Shown here: positions 1 through 13,436 of the stretch, piece by piece
Numbering within the stretch: position 1 is the stretch's first letter
How the letters are laid out: every line of letters begins with the position of its first letter
The notes under the pieces: generated by a model
What the model saw: only the letters and a program-made list of their open reading frames with translations
Databases searched by the model: none
Told to the model about the DNA's origin: nothing
Assembly: GCA_905182985.1 (NCBI GenBank)
Contig: CAJJDN010000010.1
Location: 12,671-64,807, forward strand
Length of the DNA: 52,137 nt
Reading direction: 5' to 3'
From: Paramecium sonneborni
Lineage: Eukaryota > Ciliophora > Oligohymenophorea > Peniculida > Parameciidae
Made by a program: the position numbers and the translations under genes

Positions 1-1479
1 ATATTATAACCTTTACACCATAAGGATTAATGATTATTAAGATCTGATTAAATACATTAATCTAGTATTTCAAAAGCCTAGTTAAACTTACGATCTAAAT
101 ATATGAAACTTTGTAATGGATACATTTTGTATCCAGTTAGATCTCTGAAATTTAATTGAAATTTTCACCTTTTCCTTTATAATAGTTATAATAGTATCCT
201 AAAAGCTTTTGATCAGTCTCATATATGAAGGCCACAACAGCTATGACTTAAAAAGGATCAGCCATCACTGGCTCAAAAAAAAAGTAATTGGTTAGTGAAT
301 TTTATCCAGTACAGGTAATATGATTTTTAAGATTTAATTCGCAATCATTGGTTTCAATATAAAGAAACGATACAGTAAAAACTTACATTTAAAATCTCTC
401 CCTTTTTATTTTAAAACTTAAATTGAATTTATTTTGTAAATTAAATCAAATTTTTTATCTTTTTTGTACTTAAATTATTCTGTTTTAAATATTTTTAACT
501 TTAAGCTTTATATATACTTTACAATGTATCTACTTCATGTTATGATTGTTCATAATTGAGTTATGACACTTTAAGTCAATTCGCCCAAACAAATAATAAT
601 GACAAAAAATAGAAAATACAAGAAATTAATCAGCTCATAACAAGTATTTAGCCTAGATAGAATAAATTTTAATTATTATATTTAGAAATTTTTTTATCTT
701 CTGAAATATAATTCTTCTAATTATTAAGAAGAATTACCAATTAAATAATAATTTAAATATTACTGAATATAGTCAATTAATCTACTTTCTTGATGACGTG
801 GCTCAGTTGAATTCTCACATAACTCTAAAAAAGGAAATCATAGCACTATATCTTCTAAATACTAATTTGATTATTTGATATTTAATGGTATGTTCAATTG
901 ATAGTAGATGCTGATGGTAATTCTTTTTCTAAAGCTGATGGCAAATATATATGTTAATTTTAGTGTTTATGTATAATTATGGAGCTTTTATCCAATAATA
1001 GATCGAATATCTAGATTAATTAACTGATAATAGGAATGTTTCTTATTCTCAAAGTTATTTAATCGAAATCAAATTTAATAATAAATTTTTGGGCTTTTAA
1101 AAATTAATTTTTGCAAATTTAATTATTTTAAATCTTTTTTCAATTTAATAATAAGTCCTTAATAAAATTGATGTTGAATTAATCTATTTTTCAATATTAA
1201 GCCGTTTAAGCTTTTTTTTCTTAATAAATGAATCACTTATACATTAATGATTCTTCATCTGCTTATGTTAGAATGAATTCTTTAGATTCAAAAATGAATT
1301 TTATTAATTCTTTCTTGTTGTTATTTTATGGTGAATAAGATGGCAATTTAACTTAATCTTTAAATTTATTGTATTTCTATCTTAGAATAAAATAATGATT
1401 AGGATGATTAAGAACTCAATTTTTTGGCATCTAATCGAAGCAGCAGATTAGAAATCTATAAATTCAAAATACATTTAAT
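1..1479. other. AT-rich stretch without a supportable gene
   Basis: No frame on either strand gives a coherent protein under the ciliate code. The sequence is very AT-rich with scattered A and T runs. It leads into a decayed repeat-protein relic on the plus strand. No telomeric repeat is present at the left edge, so the window does not start at a chromosome end. Confidence 0.5.
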
Positions 1480-1760
1480 ATAAATGAAAATTTTTATAAC
1501 CTGGAGAGTGATAGTGATATTTAATTTGAGGGAAAAATTGGATGGGACTATTAAGGTGGGACATATGATAAAAATTTATAGAAGTAACTGGATTTAGGAT
1601 TTATCAAAGGGACAGTATTCAGGTTACAAATTTTATAAAAGTGTAAGTTAAAAAGGATTGGTGATGATCAGGAATTAAATCGAATTGACAAAAGGATAGA
1701 TAATGAAAATTATGTCGAAAAAATGTAAATTTTGTTCTACTTAATATTTTAATCTGTTTA
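1480..1760 (+). pseudogene. Relic of a GGxYD/GKxGxWD repeat protein
   Basis: One frame reads GKIGWDYQGGTYDK, and another frame picks up shortly after with SNWIQDLSKGQYSGYKFY. This resembles a repeat protein family common in Paramecium that alternates blocks of the type GGGSYDE...KxGxWIEL with GEYKNGKKxGRWD. Only about one and a half repeat units can be recognised. They lie in different frames and no start or stop fits, so this looks like a decayed fragment. No function can be assigned. The family comparison is from memory and the match is short. Confidence 0.4.
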
Positions 1761-4732
1761 TCATCTAATATAAATGAGTTTTTGATAAATATAGTAACTT
1801 TAAATAAATAAGTATAATTTATATGAATAGAATATTATATATTTAATGCTTATTTTAATAATATTCAATCTAATTCATTCTTATGGAAAATGTAATTCCT
1901 ATTTCTTTTAGTTATAATCTATACCATTCTAATATAAATATAAGACTATTTGAAGACTAATTAGATTTTTCTCTTTTAATTCTTAAATAAAATTAATGGA
2001 CTCAATTTTATATTACTCCAATAATTAGTTTTAATTAAGGTACAAAAATACATTAAAGGATATTATAACAAGAGAATAATAAAAAACTTAATAATATATA
2101 CCCAAATATAAAATTATAAGATAAAGTTCTATTTCACAAAGCTTAATTATATTTAAATAAATTGCTATCTCATTATTTAACTAACTCATGAATATTTCGT
2201 AAATAGTCTTAATCATAAAATTACAATTTATAGAGATGTTTTTATTTTCCTGTTGGTAAAATATCATAAAATTTCAATTGTATAGAATGATTTTAAATAT
2301 CTAAAAGAAATTAACAATTAATTATTTTTATATATATAATTTTGATTTTGAGTATACATTTCTCACTCAACATGGATTACAAACAAAAAAAATTGTCTAT
2401 GATTTTCAATTATTTGTTCAGAAACACTTATCCCACCAAATACCTTTTGATCAGGTTAAATTAGTAGATTGAATGATTGATTAGCTTGGAATTAGAAAGG
2501 AAAAGGAGCTAATTGCTCTATATGATGAAAAAATAAATAGACAGACATAGATTGTATAATTGAAGGAATTAAATATATAATTAAGAGGTATAGAATGTTT
2601 TAAAACTTAGATTAGGGTTTAAAAACCCATATATTGAAAGAGGTTAAGTATTTGTATAAAGGATAATGTGATATAACAAATACGAAAATAAGAATGTCCT
2701 TTTTAAATTGAAATATATTCCAATTGCAACTGATTATTTCTGAACTGTTTTCAGATATAAATAAATAATAGTAAGACTTAGTGCATAGCTTTTTCTTTTA
2801 ATTCTTTTTCTTCTAATAGTAATATCTAACTTTTTCCTATTCTAGCTAGTTGTTATAAGCTTTCATAATTAGTAAAGCAAATGTCTTCTAAAAGAAATTC
2901 ACAAATGAATTGATAATTTTTCTTTTTAGATCTCAAATTTATTAATCAAGACTTTAATGGCAAACTAAAACTTTTACTTACCATTTTTATCAATAGATGC
3001 TTAATCTATTTATTCCTGTTTAATCAACAATATTGTCTGTTCAGTAAATTTGTATATTGGCTTCTTTCTTTGGGCATAAATGGAGAATTATTTGGAATAC
3101 GCTTAAGAAGATGCAAAGCTTAAAAAACTATTCATTAGAATGGAGGAAGACAATTAGAAAGAAAATTAAATTGAATTGAATTGAGACAAATAAATACAAG
3201 GAAATATAAAGCAACTTCATTAATGGATTATAGAATTGAAATTTAAATTTAATCATAAAGTGAATGTTATAAGCGAGGATTGAATTTTTATTAGATTGTA
3301 TGACAATTTAAATGTAGAAGAGGATTAATCGAAAAAATTTTAATTCTGGTCTACGCAGATGATTTTTCTAAAATTATTTATCTTATTGCTTGTTTAGTTA
3401 CAAAAGTCTTTTTTGAAATAGCTAAGAAATATATCTTAATTATTAAGCTTAAAAGATTGATAATTTTTGTAATGATAAGTAAATGTAACACTGTGAAATT
3501 AGAGTAATAGCATAATTAAGTATTGAAACAATTAAAAAAGGAATTTAGAAGTTTGAAATAAAAGCTTTCCGAAAAATTTTTTTTTTCAATTAGATCAGGA
3601 TAGTTATATCAGTAAAGAAGGTATAAGGAGAAATTAAGAATTTTAGATGTTTAGATTATACTATACACTAATAAATAAAAAAGACCTTGATTTTCTTTTA
3701 GATGGAAAAAAATTTAACATGAGTATGAAGAGTAATAAAAAAAAGAATTAAGAAAATCTACTCAAGTTTTAAAAAGATCAGAAGAATTTTAAATAATAAA
3801 TTAAGTATTTATCATCCTTTATCAAGAAATATTACCCTATAAGATGAATTAAGAAGGAATGAAGTAAATTGTGAAAGGATGAAGATTTATAAAATTAAAA
3901 AATATTAATTAACAAAAATACACAATTTGGTGTTCTTAAAAAGAATCATAAGATCAATAAGTTGTTAACAGAGTTGAACCACAAATTGCCAAGACTATAA
4001 AAATTTAAAGATGTTTATGAAGTTAAATTTAGAGAAATTAGATTTCATTGATTAACTAGAAACTCGATGGATAATTATTTTCTTTATGGAACTGAAAAAA
4101 TTTTAAAGAAGAACTTTATAAGAAATTTTTTTTTAAATTCATCAACAATTTCCTATAAGTCGTGTAGTTTATTACTTTATATGAATATATTTCAATGAAA
4201 TTGTTGTGTTGACAGGTTTAGATGAAGGTATCTATTATCTAATTATTTTTGATTAATCGAAAAGTAAAGGACTCACACGAAGACAAACACTTTATTAGAT
4301 GTTAGTAAACATCATATTCTTATTAATCAAAAAATAATGTGTGTTTCATAAAATTCAGAATAATATAACACATTAGTTGTGAATAAAGAGTGCATCAATA
4401 TTAGTGAAATTTTCTGCATTGAATTACTTTAATTTTTTTGTTTGACTAAGCAAAACATATAAGGAAAAAATAAATAACGCAAAAGTAATGATGAGATGAA
4501 TTACTGAATCAATACTTTTAATAAATTTTATTAATGTTTGATATCAAATAATTTCCAAAAGAGTTTCGTTTTTGTTAAATTATAATACCTTTTAATTTTG
4601 ATTAAGTTGTTCAGGAATGCTTAGATATATTAAAATTTCAATGAAATAAAACAAGGATTAATAGTTGTTATTTTATTTATTATTTTGTCTTACTTCCATT
4701 ACATTAAGTAGTTATGCATTTTTATTCTATTT
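1761..4732. other. About 3 kb without an intact gene
   Basis: Several 50-80 codon stretches without TGA occur on the plus strand, but TGA is rare in random DNA of this composition. The stretches do not link into one frame and carry no motif I can identify. A YADD tetrapeptide near 3347 was considered and not accepted as reverse transcriptase. The 3.4-4.1 kb part is rich in Lys, Asn, Glu and Ile codons and could be a decayed coiled-coil gene. Confidence 0.4.
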
Positions 4733-5523
4733 TCAATTCATGATTTAATTGAAATCTGTCTTAGACTTTACTTAACTTTTAGATATTTATAAGATAACTG
4801 ATTTAATTTCATCTTCTATAAATTGTTTCATATCTATTTTTTATTTCTCTCAAATCCTGCTTCTTAATATTCTCTAATTTTTGTCTTAGCTTTGCCTCGT
4901 ATATTTTTAATTCTTTTAGCTGTCTCTATATGTATTTTTCTAATGAGATTCAGCTTATAAATTTTTAAACTTTTCTTCATTATAATGATTCATCTTACCT
5001 TTTTAATTTAATTTATTCTCCTCTTATAAAATTGTTTCATTTATGTGGTCAATTATTTAAATCCTTGTTGTAAAGTAATCTTATTGATTTATCCTATGCC
5101 TTTCAAACCTTTTTCTTAATCTGTTTAAATTCTTCATCATATTGAATATTTAATCTTTTATTATTGAACTATTGATATTATTTCAATATTATTCTAATAC
5201 TTTATCAGAACCCTCTGTTATTCGCAAACAAAACTAAGAAGCTTCAACTACAAATTTTGAATTTCTCTTGACCTCTAGTTGTTCAATTCCTTCATAGGAG
5301 AACTCTATATCTTGCAATTCACTCTTAAAAAGTTAACTAACCATCCCCTCTTTCTTAAGTCCTGAGCACTAAAGGATATCTTAGTCGTTTTAACGAAAAC
5401 CTTAAAAAGAGATAGACTTGGTTTTGGGAGGCAAGAGTTTTTGAATTTTCCTAAAAAAATTGGAATTATTAGGCAACAATAAAAATCGGTGATAAAATTT
5501 AAAAGTAAAAGTCCATCTATCAA
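4733..5523 (-). pseudogene. Decayed coiled-coil gene
   Basis: Reading down the minus strand, coherent Lys/Glu/Gln-rich coiled-coil sequence appears in successive frames. First comes DIEFSYEGIEQLEVKRNSKF, which ends at a TGA. Next is QLKELKIYEAKLRQKLENIK, then RYETIYRR and a TGA. Last is KQFIEDEIKSVILQISKSQ, ending at the TGA at 4733-4735. The repeated frame changes and internal TGA codons do not resolve into GT...AG introns of ordinary size, so I read it as a broken gene. Coiled-coil composition alone gives no function. The 5' limit is uncertain. It lies tail to tail with nothing and just downstream of the surface-antigen gene on the same strand. Confidence 0.45.
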
Positions 5524-5858
5524 TTGAAATTGGTAGATAAGAAGGTAGTTATCGATGCCTACTACTTTAAAAAAAAAAACTTCTTAGAGGATCAAAATTT
5601 TACCAGGAGAGCTAAATAGATTTATTCCGTCGTCTGCTTACATATTTCTAGAGGGTGTAAATCACTTGCAAATATTAACTTGCTGGTGATAAATCGATAT
5701 GATAAAAACTTGAATGAATATGATTCATTGAAGAAATATGTCTTTGTAAAATGTTTATTATTGTGAATGAGAGATCAATATAATATTATTTATATATAAA
5801 ATAATGACATTTTTTAAGATTTGTATAAATTTTTCCTATAGGTTAGATAAAATCATAT
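5524..5858. other. Intergenic region 3' of the surface-antigen gene
   Basis: AT-rich spacer of about 330 bp between the stop codon of the minus-strand antigen gene and the coiled-coil relic. It should carry the antigen 3' UTR and poly(A) signal, but no distinct signal can be singled out in this composition. Confidence 0.4.
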
Positions 5859-8800
5859 TCAGGCCATAATTCCAAGAAGACTTAAGGTGAAAATAGGTAA
5901 AATCGTTCCGTAATTATCAGTATTGTTTAAATGAATTGTATTATTGTTCGTGGTATTTTGTTGTGTAGCTCCTGCTCTACATTATTCACACTTATTGGTA
6001 TTTTAATTCCAGGTATAAGATTAGGCAGATTTAGTGTAACAAACCTTTGAATCAGTTATTGTACCAGGATCACTTGCAGTACACACACCATTTTGAATAA
6101 TGCAAACAGTGAAGGTTTTGCCATCAAAGCTAGGAACTGGTTGGCAATCAGTACCAGTAGCAAACGTATCACAAGTATGAGAAACACAAGATGAAGCAAT
6201 TTCAGTTAAAGTCCATTTGCATGCCTTATTAGTTGAACAAGCATTGGAATCTTAATTAGCATCTTTACATTATGTGAATTCTTTGCAAGTTCCATTGAAT
6301 TTATCGGTGGCAGAATTAGGCGAAAATGTACATTAAACTTGATTTATTCCTTCTAATCCTCCTCCATTGCATGCTTCTAAAATTTTGTATGTTGAACAAG
6401 CTGCTTTAGGAATACAATTTTTAGTATTAGAAACACATTCTTTTCCAGGTATGACTCCACCGCAAGCAAAATTATTAACTCCTTTATCAATATCTTCACA
6501 TAACTTTAATCTACAAGCTTTATTTCCACTGGTTTAACCAATAGGGAAAGAGAAGATACAAGTTCCATCTGTTCCTTAATAACATCCACCTTCTGTATAA
6601 CTTTAGCAAAGCTTTAGAGGAGTACATTAAATTCCATCTGTAGTACAAGAACCTCCAGTAATAACTTAAGATCTGCATCGATCATATGTGGTTCCAATAA
6701 GATCTGAACATTCTTTCAATTTGCAATTAGAGCCCTTCCAGAAACAAACTCCATCACTTCCAAGATTATTTTTGCATGATATTTCTGTTTTGTAGTCGGA
6801 ACATTTACCTTTGGCCACACAAGTTGTTCCATCAGTAATACAACCACCATAAGCCAAACAAGCATTCTAATCATTTGATATTGCATCAGCACATTTGTTG
6901 AATTTTTAACATTTACCTGTTGGTAAATATCCACAATCACCATCTGTACCTATAACACAAGATATCCTTAAAGCTGTTTTAGAACAAGATGTGATTGGGA
7001 TGCATCTTTCACCATTTGTAGTACAAAGAGGAGAAAAGTCTTGGCACTCTGAGTGAGACTTCATTAAAGCATCCTCACATTAATTATAATTATGGCATAT
7101 TCCATTAATCCACAAACAAGGTCCATTCTCTGAGGAGATACAATATTATTAAAGTTTAAAGTCTGAACAACCTGATCCATAGACACATTCTGTTCCATTT
7201 GTTTTACAACCACTCAAATGTGCATCGCATTCAGCATCAGTCTTTCCATTCAAATCCCCACAAATTCTCTCCCTACATTTATTATTCTCCCAAAAACATC
7301 TGCCTAATTCACCAGTTGTACTATTTCTTAGATACGAAGCAGCTTTACAAATAGATTCAGTTCTGTATCCTTTACATACTGTCATTATAATACAACCAAC
7401 TCCAGTGGTTGTACATGTCTTATCAAAATCATTACATTATTTATGAGAGTTAATAGTTGCAGATTGATCCTCACATTTCTGATCTCTGCATTAATTATCT
7501 ATCTCTGTCCAAGCACAATTCTTTTTAATTTTAACATTATTAACTTCGATTGTAATAACTGTGTTAACACAATTTGATCGACTTGTTCCACTTTATTCAG
7601 AACATGATGTCTTAGTGGGTTCACATTAATTAGCCCATGTGCATTCTGGTCTTAATTAACAAGAATCTTAATTGATCATAGAATTGCAATTAACAACAAA
7701 TGTACATCCATATCCAGTAGTGACACAATCTGGATGATAATCTTGGCATTCTTGATCAGTTTTCAAATTATTTGAAGCTTCTATACAAACTCTTTTCGCA
7801 CAGCTTCCTACAATCGTTCCATAATTAGTAGCTTTGCATGGACCATTTAATGCTATATAAGTTGGGCAAGTAATTTCTGTTCCTTTGAATTTCTCGCATC
7901 TTTTACCATAAGTATCACAAACAGTTCCATTAAAAACACAGAAAGGTTTATCAGTTGTATTAAATGGTTTCATCCCATCGCTACACTCTTTGTTATTAGT
8001 TCCTTAAATATCGCTGCAATTCTTCTTTTAACAATTTGATGTTTCTGTTGCATTTTCTACATTGTAACAATATTCATAACCACTTGATCCCGTGAAGTTA
8101 CTACAAGTATCTCTAGTTCCTTTGTAAACAGAACAATTGAAAAATTTTGAAATACATCCTATTCCTTTTGTTACACAACCATCCAAGTAAGCCTAGCATT
8201 CATCATTTGTAGTTGCGATTGTATTGTCTGTGCACTTTCTATCTTTACACTTACTATTCTCCTTATTGGATGACATTCCAGAACATTATACATACACATC
8301 AACTTTGTTGACATTATCATAATGTGAATAATATTTGAATGCTTCACATTAAGTTTTTGTACCTCTATATTCAGAACAAGGTCTATCTTTCGGTATACAA
8401 CCGTTTCCTCTGGTTACGCAATCTTTCATCCAAATTTCACAATCTCCATCAGATTTAGCGGATACATTATCATAACAGGTTCTAACTTAACAATTGCCAT
8501 AAGCAACAACTGCAGCATTTGACTTACAATAATTATACCCTGAATTATCAAGCATTAATTCACAGAAAGTCTAATTTCCTGAAACAGTATTGCAATTACT
8601 GCTGGCATCGATACATCCATAACCATCAGTCTTACAAGTTTTCAAATAACTTTTGCAATCAAAATCTGTATAATATCTGGCAGTTGCTGAATCACTACAA
8701 AGTCTATTAGCGCATTTAGTTCCATCGTATTTGCATTTGTTGTCATTTGAATCAATAACTTCTTCACACCAAGATTGTTTTTCATTCTCATTAATTATAG

Positions 8801-11800
8801 TGTCTGGGAAAGTATATAATGCACATGAAGTTTTTGAGATACATTTATTTTGATAGTATATACAACCACTGACATTATTCTTGCAACCATATTCATTGCC
8901 CTCATTATCAGCACATACTTAAGTTTAGCATTTTCTGGGATCTGAAGCATGTTTAATACATGGATAACCAGTTGTTATTGCTTTGAAAATTGGGCATTGA
9001 GTTATCTCTTTACCATTTTCTGGTCCTAATTCTGCAATTGCTGAACCATCATATGAATGGCAAGTCCCAAGTGTAACGCATTTATATCCCCAAACATAAA
9101 TACATTTTTCATCAGTTTGATTGACTAAAGTATTACATGTAGCTTTTTTATCACTAGCATTTGTTACATCATAATCTTTACATTCTGCTAATTTTGGAGT
9201 ACAAAATTCCCCTGCAATGTAGGTACAATTAATGGTATTGGATGTTAATAAGTCACAATATTCTTTTTTATCAAACCCTAATGCTGGAACTTTATCACAC
9301 CCATCAGTTGTATTGTAGCATGTCCCTTAAATATATGTACATGTCTTGCCAGGAGCTCCTAAATCACATGAAATTTATGATGTGGGAGAAAATATATCAA
9401 AGCAATCGGAATCTCTACAAGCATCTTGGCCTATCGTAAATGCACATTACTATTTTGAAGCATTAACTTTACTAAGACAATAAGTTAATTTCTAAGTTTC
9501 ATCTGATGGGAGAGCAGTATATGATGAGCAGGTACCAGTTGCTGCACAATAAGTATCAGCAGGCCCAGATTTAAATTCATCATAAGTACATGGTACACCT
9601 GAGTTTGATGAAATTGTTTAAGTTACAGATTGACAAAATACTGTTTTACCGCTGGCAACAGTAATATCGGTAGGTATATCAATAGCTTCACAATGTGCTC
9701 CAGCTGGATCAAAAATTCTACATTTTCCATTTGAAAATGAGCATCCAAGTATTCTATTATCACAATCTCCTTAATTTTTTGGATTTGCAATATCCTCACA
9801 TGTTGCAGCTGAGCAATTTGGAAGAGTTCCTGCCTTACATAATATCCTTTTTGTTTTATCAGCTTTGTCTCCACAAAAATTAGCTAAAGTAATAAGATTA
9901 CCATCCCAATCTGTAATCCTTGTAATATCAAAAGAAGTACAATCTGTATCCGCGTTATCTTCACAAGCATTTTTAGCAGCATTGAGTTTACAATGATCAT
10001 AGCCTTACTTCATACTATGACAAAACAATGATTTTAATGTATCTGTATTAGCATTGTTTGGAATGGAGACACCTGCACATGTTTCGGATATAGCATAACA
10101 TAATCCATTAAAATATAAACATCCAGGTAATTAATTATCACAATCTACCTAACTCATAGCAGATGGAACTTCAGCACATGTAGTAATAGGAGAACATGCA
10201 TCAGCCGATTTATAAATACATTTTTTAAATACACCAGTTCCTGTACCATATTTTGAAACATCATCAATGACATATAAACCTTAACATACAGCCTTCTTAA
10301 CTACCTCTGTCTTTGATGAATCTAATTTATAGGTAGCACAATCTGTACTAGTAGTTATACACATTGAATCAGATAATTTTTGGCATAAACCCTTACCAGT
10401 TGCATATAAAAAGTCATTACAAGTCTTTGCATCAGTTTAAGTAATGAGATTTTCACATTTATTTTGATTTGAACATGCAATACCAATGCTCCATATACAT
10501 TATACATCATTGGTGTTTTCATATTTTTAACATTCTGTTTTTTTATCGCTATCAGTAGTTATTATGCCATGAGGATAAGCACAATCACTTTAAGGAGCAT
10601 AACATATAGTGCCTGCTAATTTACAGGGATTCTTATCGGTTAGATTTGGTTTCGGTACATAAGTTAAGCATGTCAATGTAGTTGTATAAGTGCTTAAAAA
10701 TTGATCACAAGTTCTTTCCGCACATGTATTTCCAGTTTTATAACCACAGAATTTACCATTGTAATTTGTTATTGTAATACAGTAAGCAAATTTATCTGAA
10801 TCTTATGCTGTTGAATCTTGAACATAATATTGATTACATATATTGGCATATATACAAGGTGATCCAGGTTTAAAGAATCTACATGTTGATTTATAATTAA
10901 TACAATCCTATTAACTAGTGGGATTTAATATATCTCCACAAACTCTATCCTAACATTGGTTATATTTTTGACATTTTCCAGAATTACTTGAGAAATTAGG
11001 ACAAGTTTAATTCGTTCCACTTTATAATGAACATGATGTTGCTGATTTATCAACACAACCTCCAGATGATTTAGCAATACAACCTGATTTAAAATTCTGA
11101 CAAATTTCATCAGTTGTATTAGCCTCAGGGTAGTGGTCACAATTTTTCACTTGACATTTAGCTGCAGAAGAAGTACCATAACAATATTTTGGATCTTTAT
11201 TTTTTATAGTTAATCCTTCACAAAATGCAGCAACACCATAATAATCATCACAAGTAGCAACTTCTGGATCAACACAACTTCCATTTCCATTATATATACA
11301 TTCTTTTAAGAATCCATTGCAAGAACCTTCGCTCATATCAGTTGCCATTGAACATATCTTTTATTTGCAAGATGAATTTACAGTTGCATTGCTATCATTA
11401 TAACATTAGACTGTCAAGTAATTACTTGAACTTCCAGAAATGTAGCCATACAAGTTATTACATGTATCTCTATCTCCTTTGAAAGATGAACATGAGGTTG
11501 TATAAAAAACACACCCTTAACCATTACTTATACATCCAGGATTCCATGCTTCACATGTTGCATTATCTTTAGCTTCAGTATTATCTGAACACAATCTTGA
11601 TTGACAGGATGCTGTTTCTAAAGCTGTGGGTAAATTTGTACAAAATCCAGGATACGTTAAACAAGTATTCTTTGTTCCCTTCAATTTAGAACATTCTTAT
11701 TTGGTTATGCAAGCATCCACTCCATTACTCATGCATGTACTTAATTCGACTGCACAGTTTGCATGTAGACTATAGAAAGCACCTGTCAAATGACTGCATT

Positions 11801-13436
11801 CAAGATCTTAACAACCATTAGCTCCCCAACCACATTTTTGAGTTACATAAATAGGGTTGTTATCATCATCTAATCCCTTATAAACTCTTGCTGTATTTGA
11901 TATACAGATTGCCTTTCTTTTAAATTGGGTGCAAGATGAATTACTTGTACATATTGGCTACCATGCACAATTTTTAGTTCCCTCACAACTTGATTATTTA
12001 ATTGTTAATTCGCATGTTGTTGCAGCTACACAACCTGATCCATTTGTTACACAATTAGAAAACCAATTGCTACAAAGAGTATTTGTGTTTGTTGAAGATG
12101 GTGCAGAAGCACAATCTCTTGGTGTACATTTATTTCCACCATTCCAAGTACATTTGCCTTCTGATCCTACTCTTGTAATACATGCAATTACAGAGTCTCC
12201 TTCATAATTTGAACATTTTTTCAAGGCAACTTTAGTAGAACATCCCTTCCCAGTTGTGACACATCCTTTTTAAAATTTTTCACATGTTTCATCTGTTGAT
12301 ATAGTATTTGAAGCTTAATCACAAGTTTTAGGAATACAATTTGCCTCTACTGTTGTACTAATTCCTGTGCAATAACCATCAGATCCAATGTATGCATTAC
12401 ATCCAGTTGAAATACCCTTATATGTGCTACAAGTTGGTAACGAACTAACACACTTCACACCATTCGTTACACAACCTTTTTAATATTCTTTACATTAATC
12501 ATCAGTTTGGAAATTTCCATTTTCGCATCTTCTTACTCTGCATTTATTACTTCCTACATCTCCTTCGCATACTCCATCTGATCCAATATATCCTATACAA
12601 CTTACATTATCACCAAAATATTTTGAACATAATGGTTTTGTTGTTCCCTTATAGCATCCCTTTCCAGTTGTTAAACAACCATTTTAATATGCTCTACATT
12701 CCTCATCTGTTGAAATTGTATTTGATGCTTTTGAACATTCTCTTGCTTTACAATTTTTTGTATCCCTAGCCAGCTCACAATTTCCATCATTTCCAATAAC
12801 TAAATTACAATATTCTTCAGTTCCTGTGTAGATTGAACAACTTGGTAAAGGTTTGTTCCAACATCCTTTTCCCTTGGTTATACATCCAGATTTCCAAGAA
12901 TCACACTGTTCATCAGTTGTGAAAGTTAAAGGTGCCTCTGAACATAAAATATCTCTACAAACACCATTATCCCATTTGCATGTCCAAATTCCTGAAATAC
13001 TTGGAGTACTCTCACATTGAATTTGCAAGTATTCCTTGCAAGCTAATGCCTCAATGCAAGCGGTACCATCACTCAAACAACGATATGAAATTTATTGGCA
13101 TTCTTATAAACTTGTTTTAACGTAAGCCGAACATCCTGCAAAATGTAAGCATTTTTAATCTAAATAAGCACAACCTAAGGTTTTTGAGCAATTTATTTCT
13201 GGTTTCTCAATTAGCTCACAATATGATTTGAATGTGCCTTATTCAGTTTCTAAATCTTTCTTTTAACATTTAGCTGCTACTATTAAATTAGCTTCAATCC
13301 ATTCACAAGAACCAGTTTTAAAACTTTCACAATCTGTTTATGACTTTAATTAGCCACAGTCATTACATTCGTTTTATTTTAGAACTTGTTATGAAGAAAC
13401 AAGGGCTATGAAACTCAAAATCATTTTGTATCTCAT
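5859..13436 (-). CDS. Paramecium-type variable surface antigen (immobilization antigen family), GPI-anchored
   Basis: One uninterrupted frame of 2,525 codons with TAA/TAG as Gln. It starts MRYKMILSFIALVSSQQ, a signal peptide, and stops at TGA 5859-5861. Almost the whole protein is a periodic array of cysteines at roughly 65-75 residue spacing, with a recurring pattern such as STDEECRAY..GCLTTGKGC, TTDEQCDSW..GCITKGKGC and QTDDQCKEY..GCVTNGVKC. This is the hallmark of the Paramecium surface antigens (PSA repeats) that coat the cell and define serotype. The C-terminus is a Thr/Asn-rich stretch with N-glycosylation sequons followed by a hydrophobic tail (TILPIFTLSLLGIMA), which fits a GPI-attachment signal. 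Length is in the usual range for the family. No intron or frameshift is seen over 7.6 kb, and the gene is far less AT-rich than its flanks. Known antigens are expressed one at a time; nothing in the sequence shows whether this copy is active. Confidence 0.95.

Noticed and set aside
3320..3480. YADD tetrapeptide (LVYADDFSKII) suggesting a retrotransposon reverse transcriptase
   Set aside because: Only one tetrapeptide; none of the other reverse-transcriptase blocks could be found in frame on either side, and the surrounding frame has no coherent length.
6716..6943. A second minus-strand frame within the antigen gene
   Set aside because: An out-of-phase shadow of the antigen frame, without cysteine periodicity.
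8519..12207. Plus-strand open frames inside the antigen gene (for example 8519-8710, 9242-9439, 11929-12207)
   Set aside because: They are the antisense of the antigen coding frame; the cysteine codons and length of the minus-strand frame explain the open stretches.
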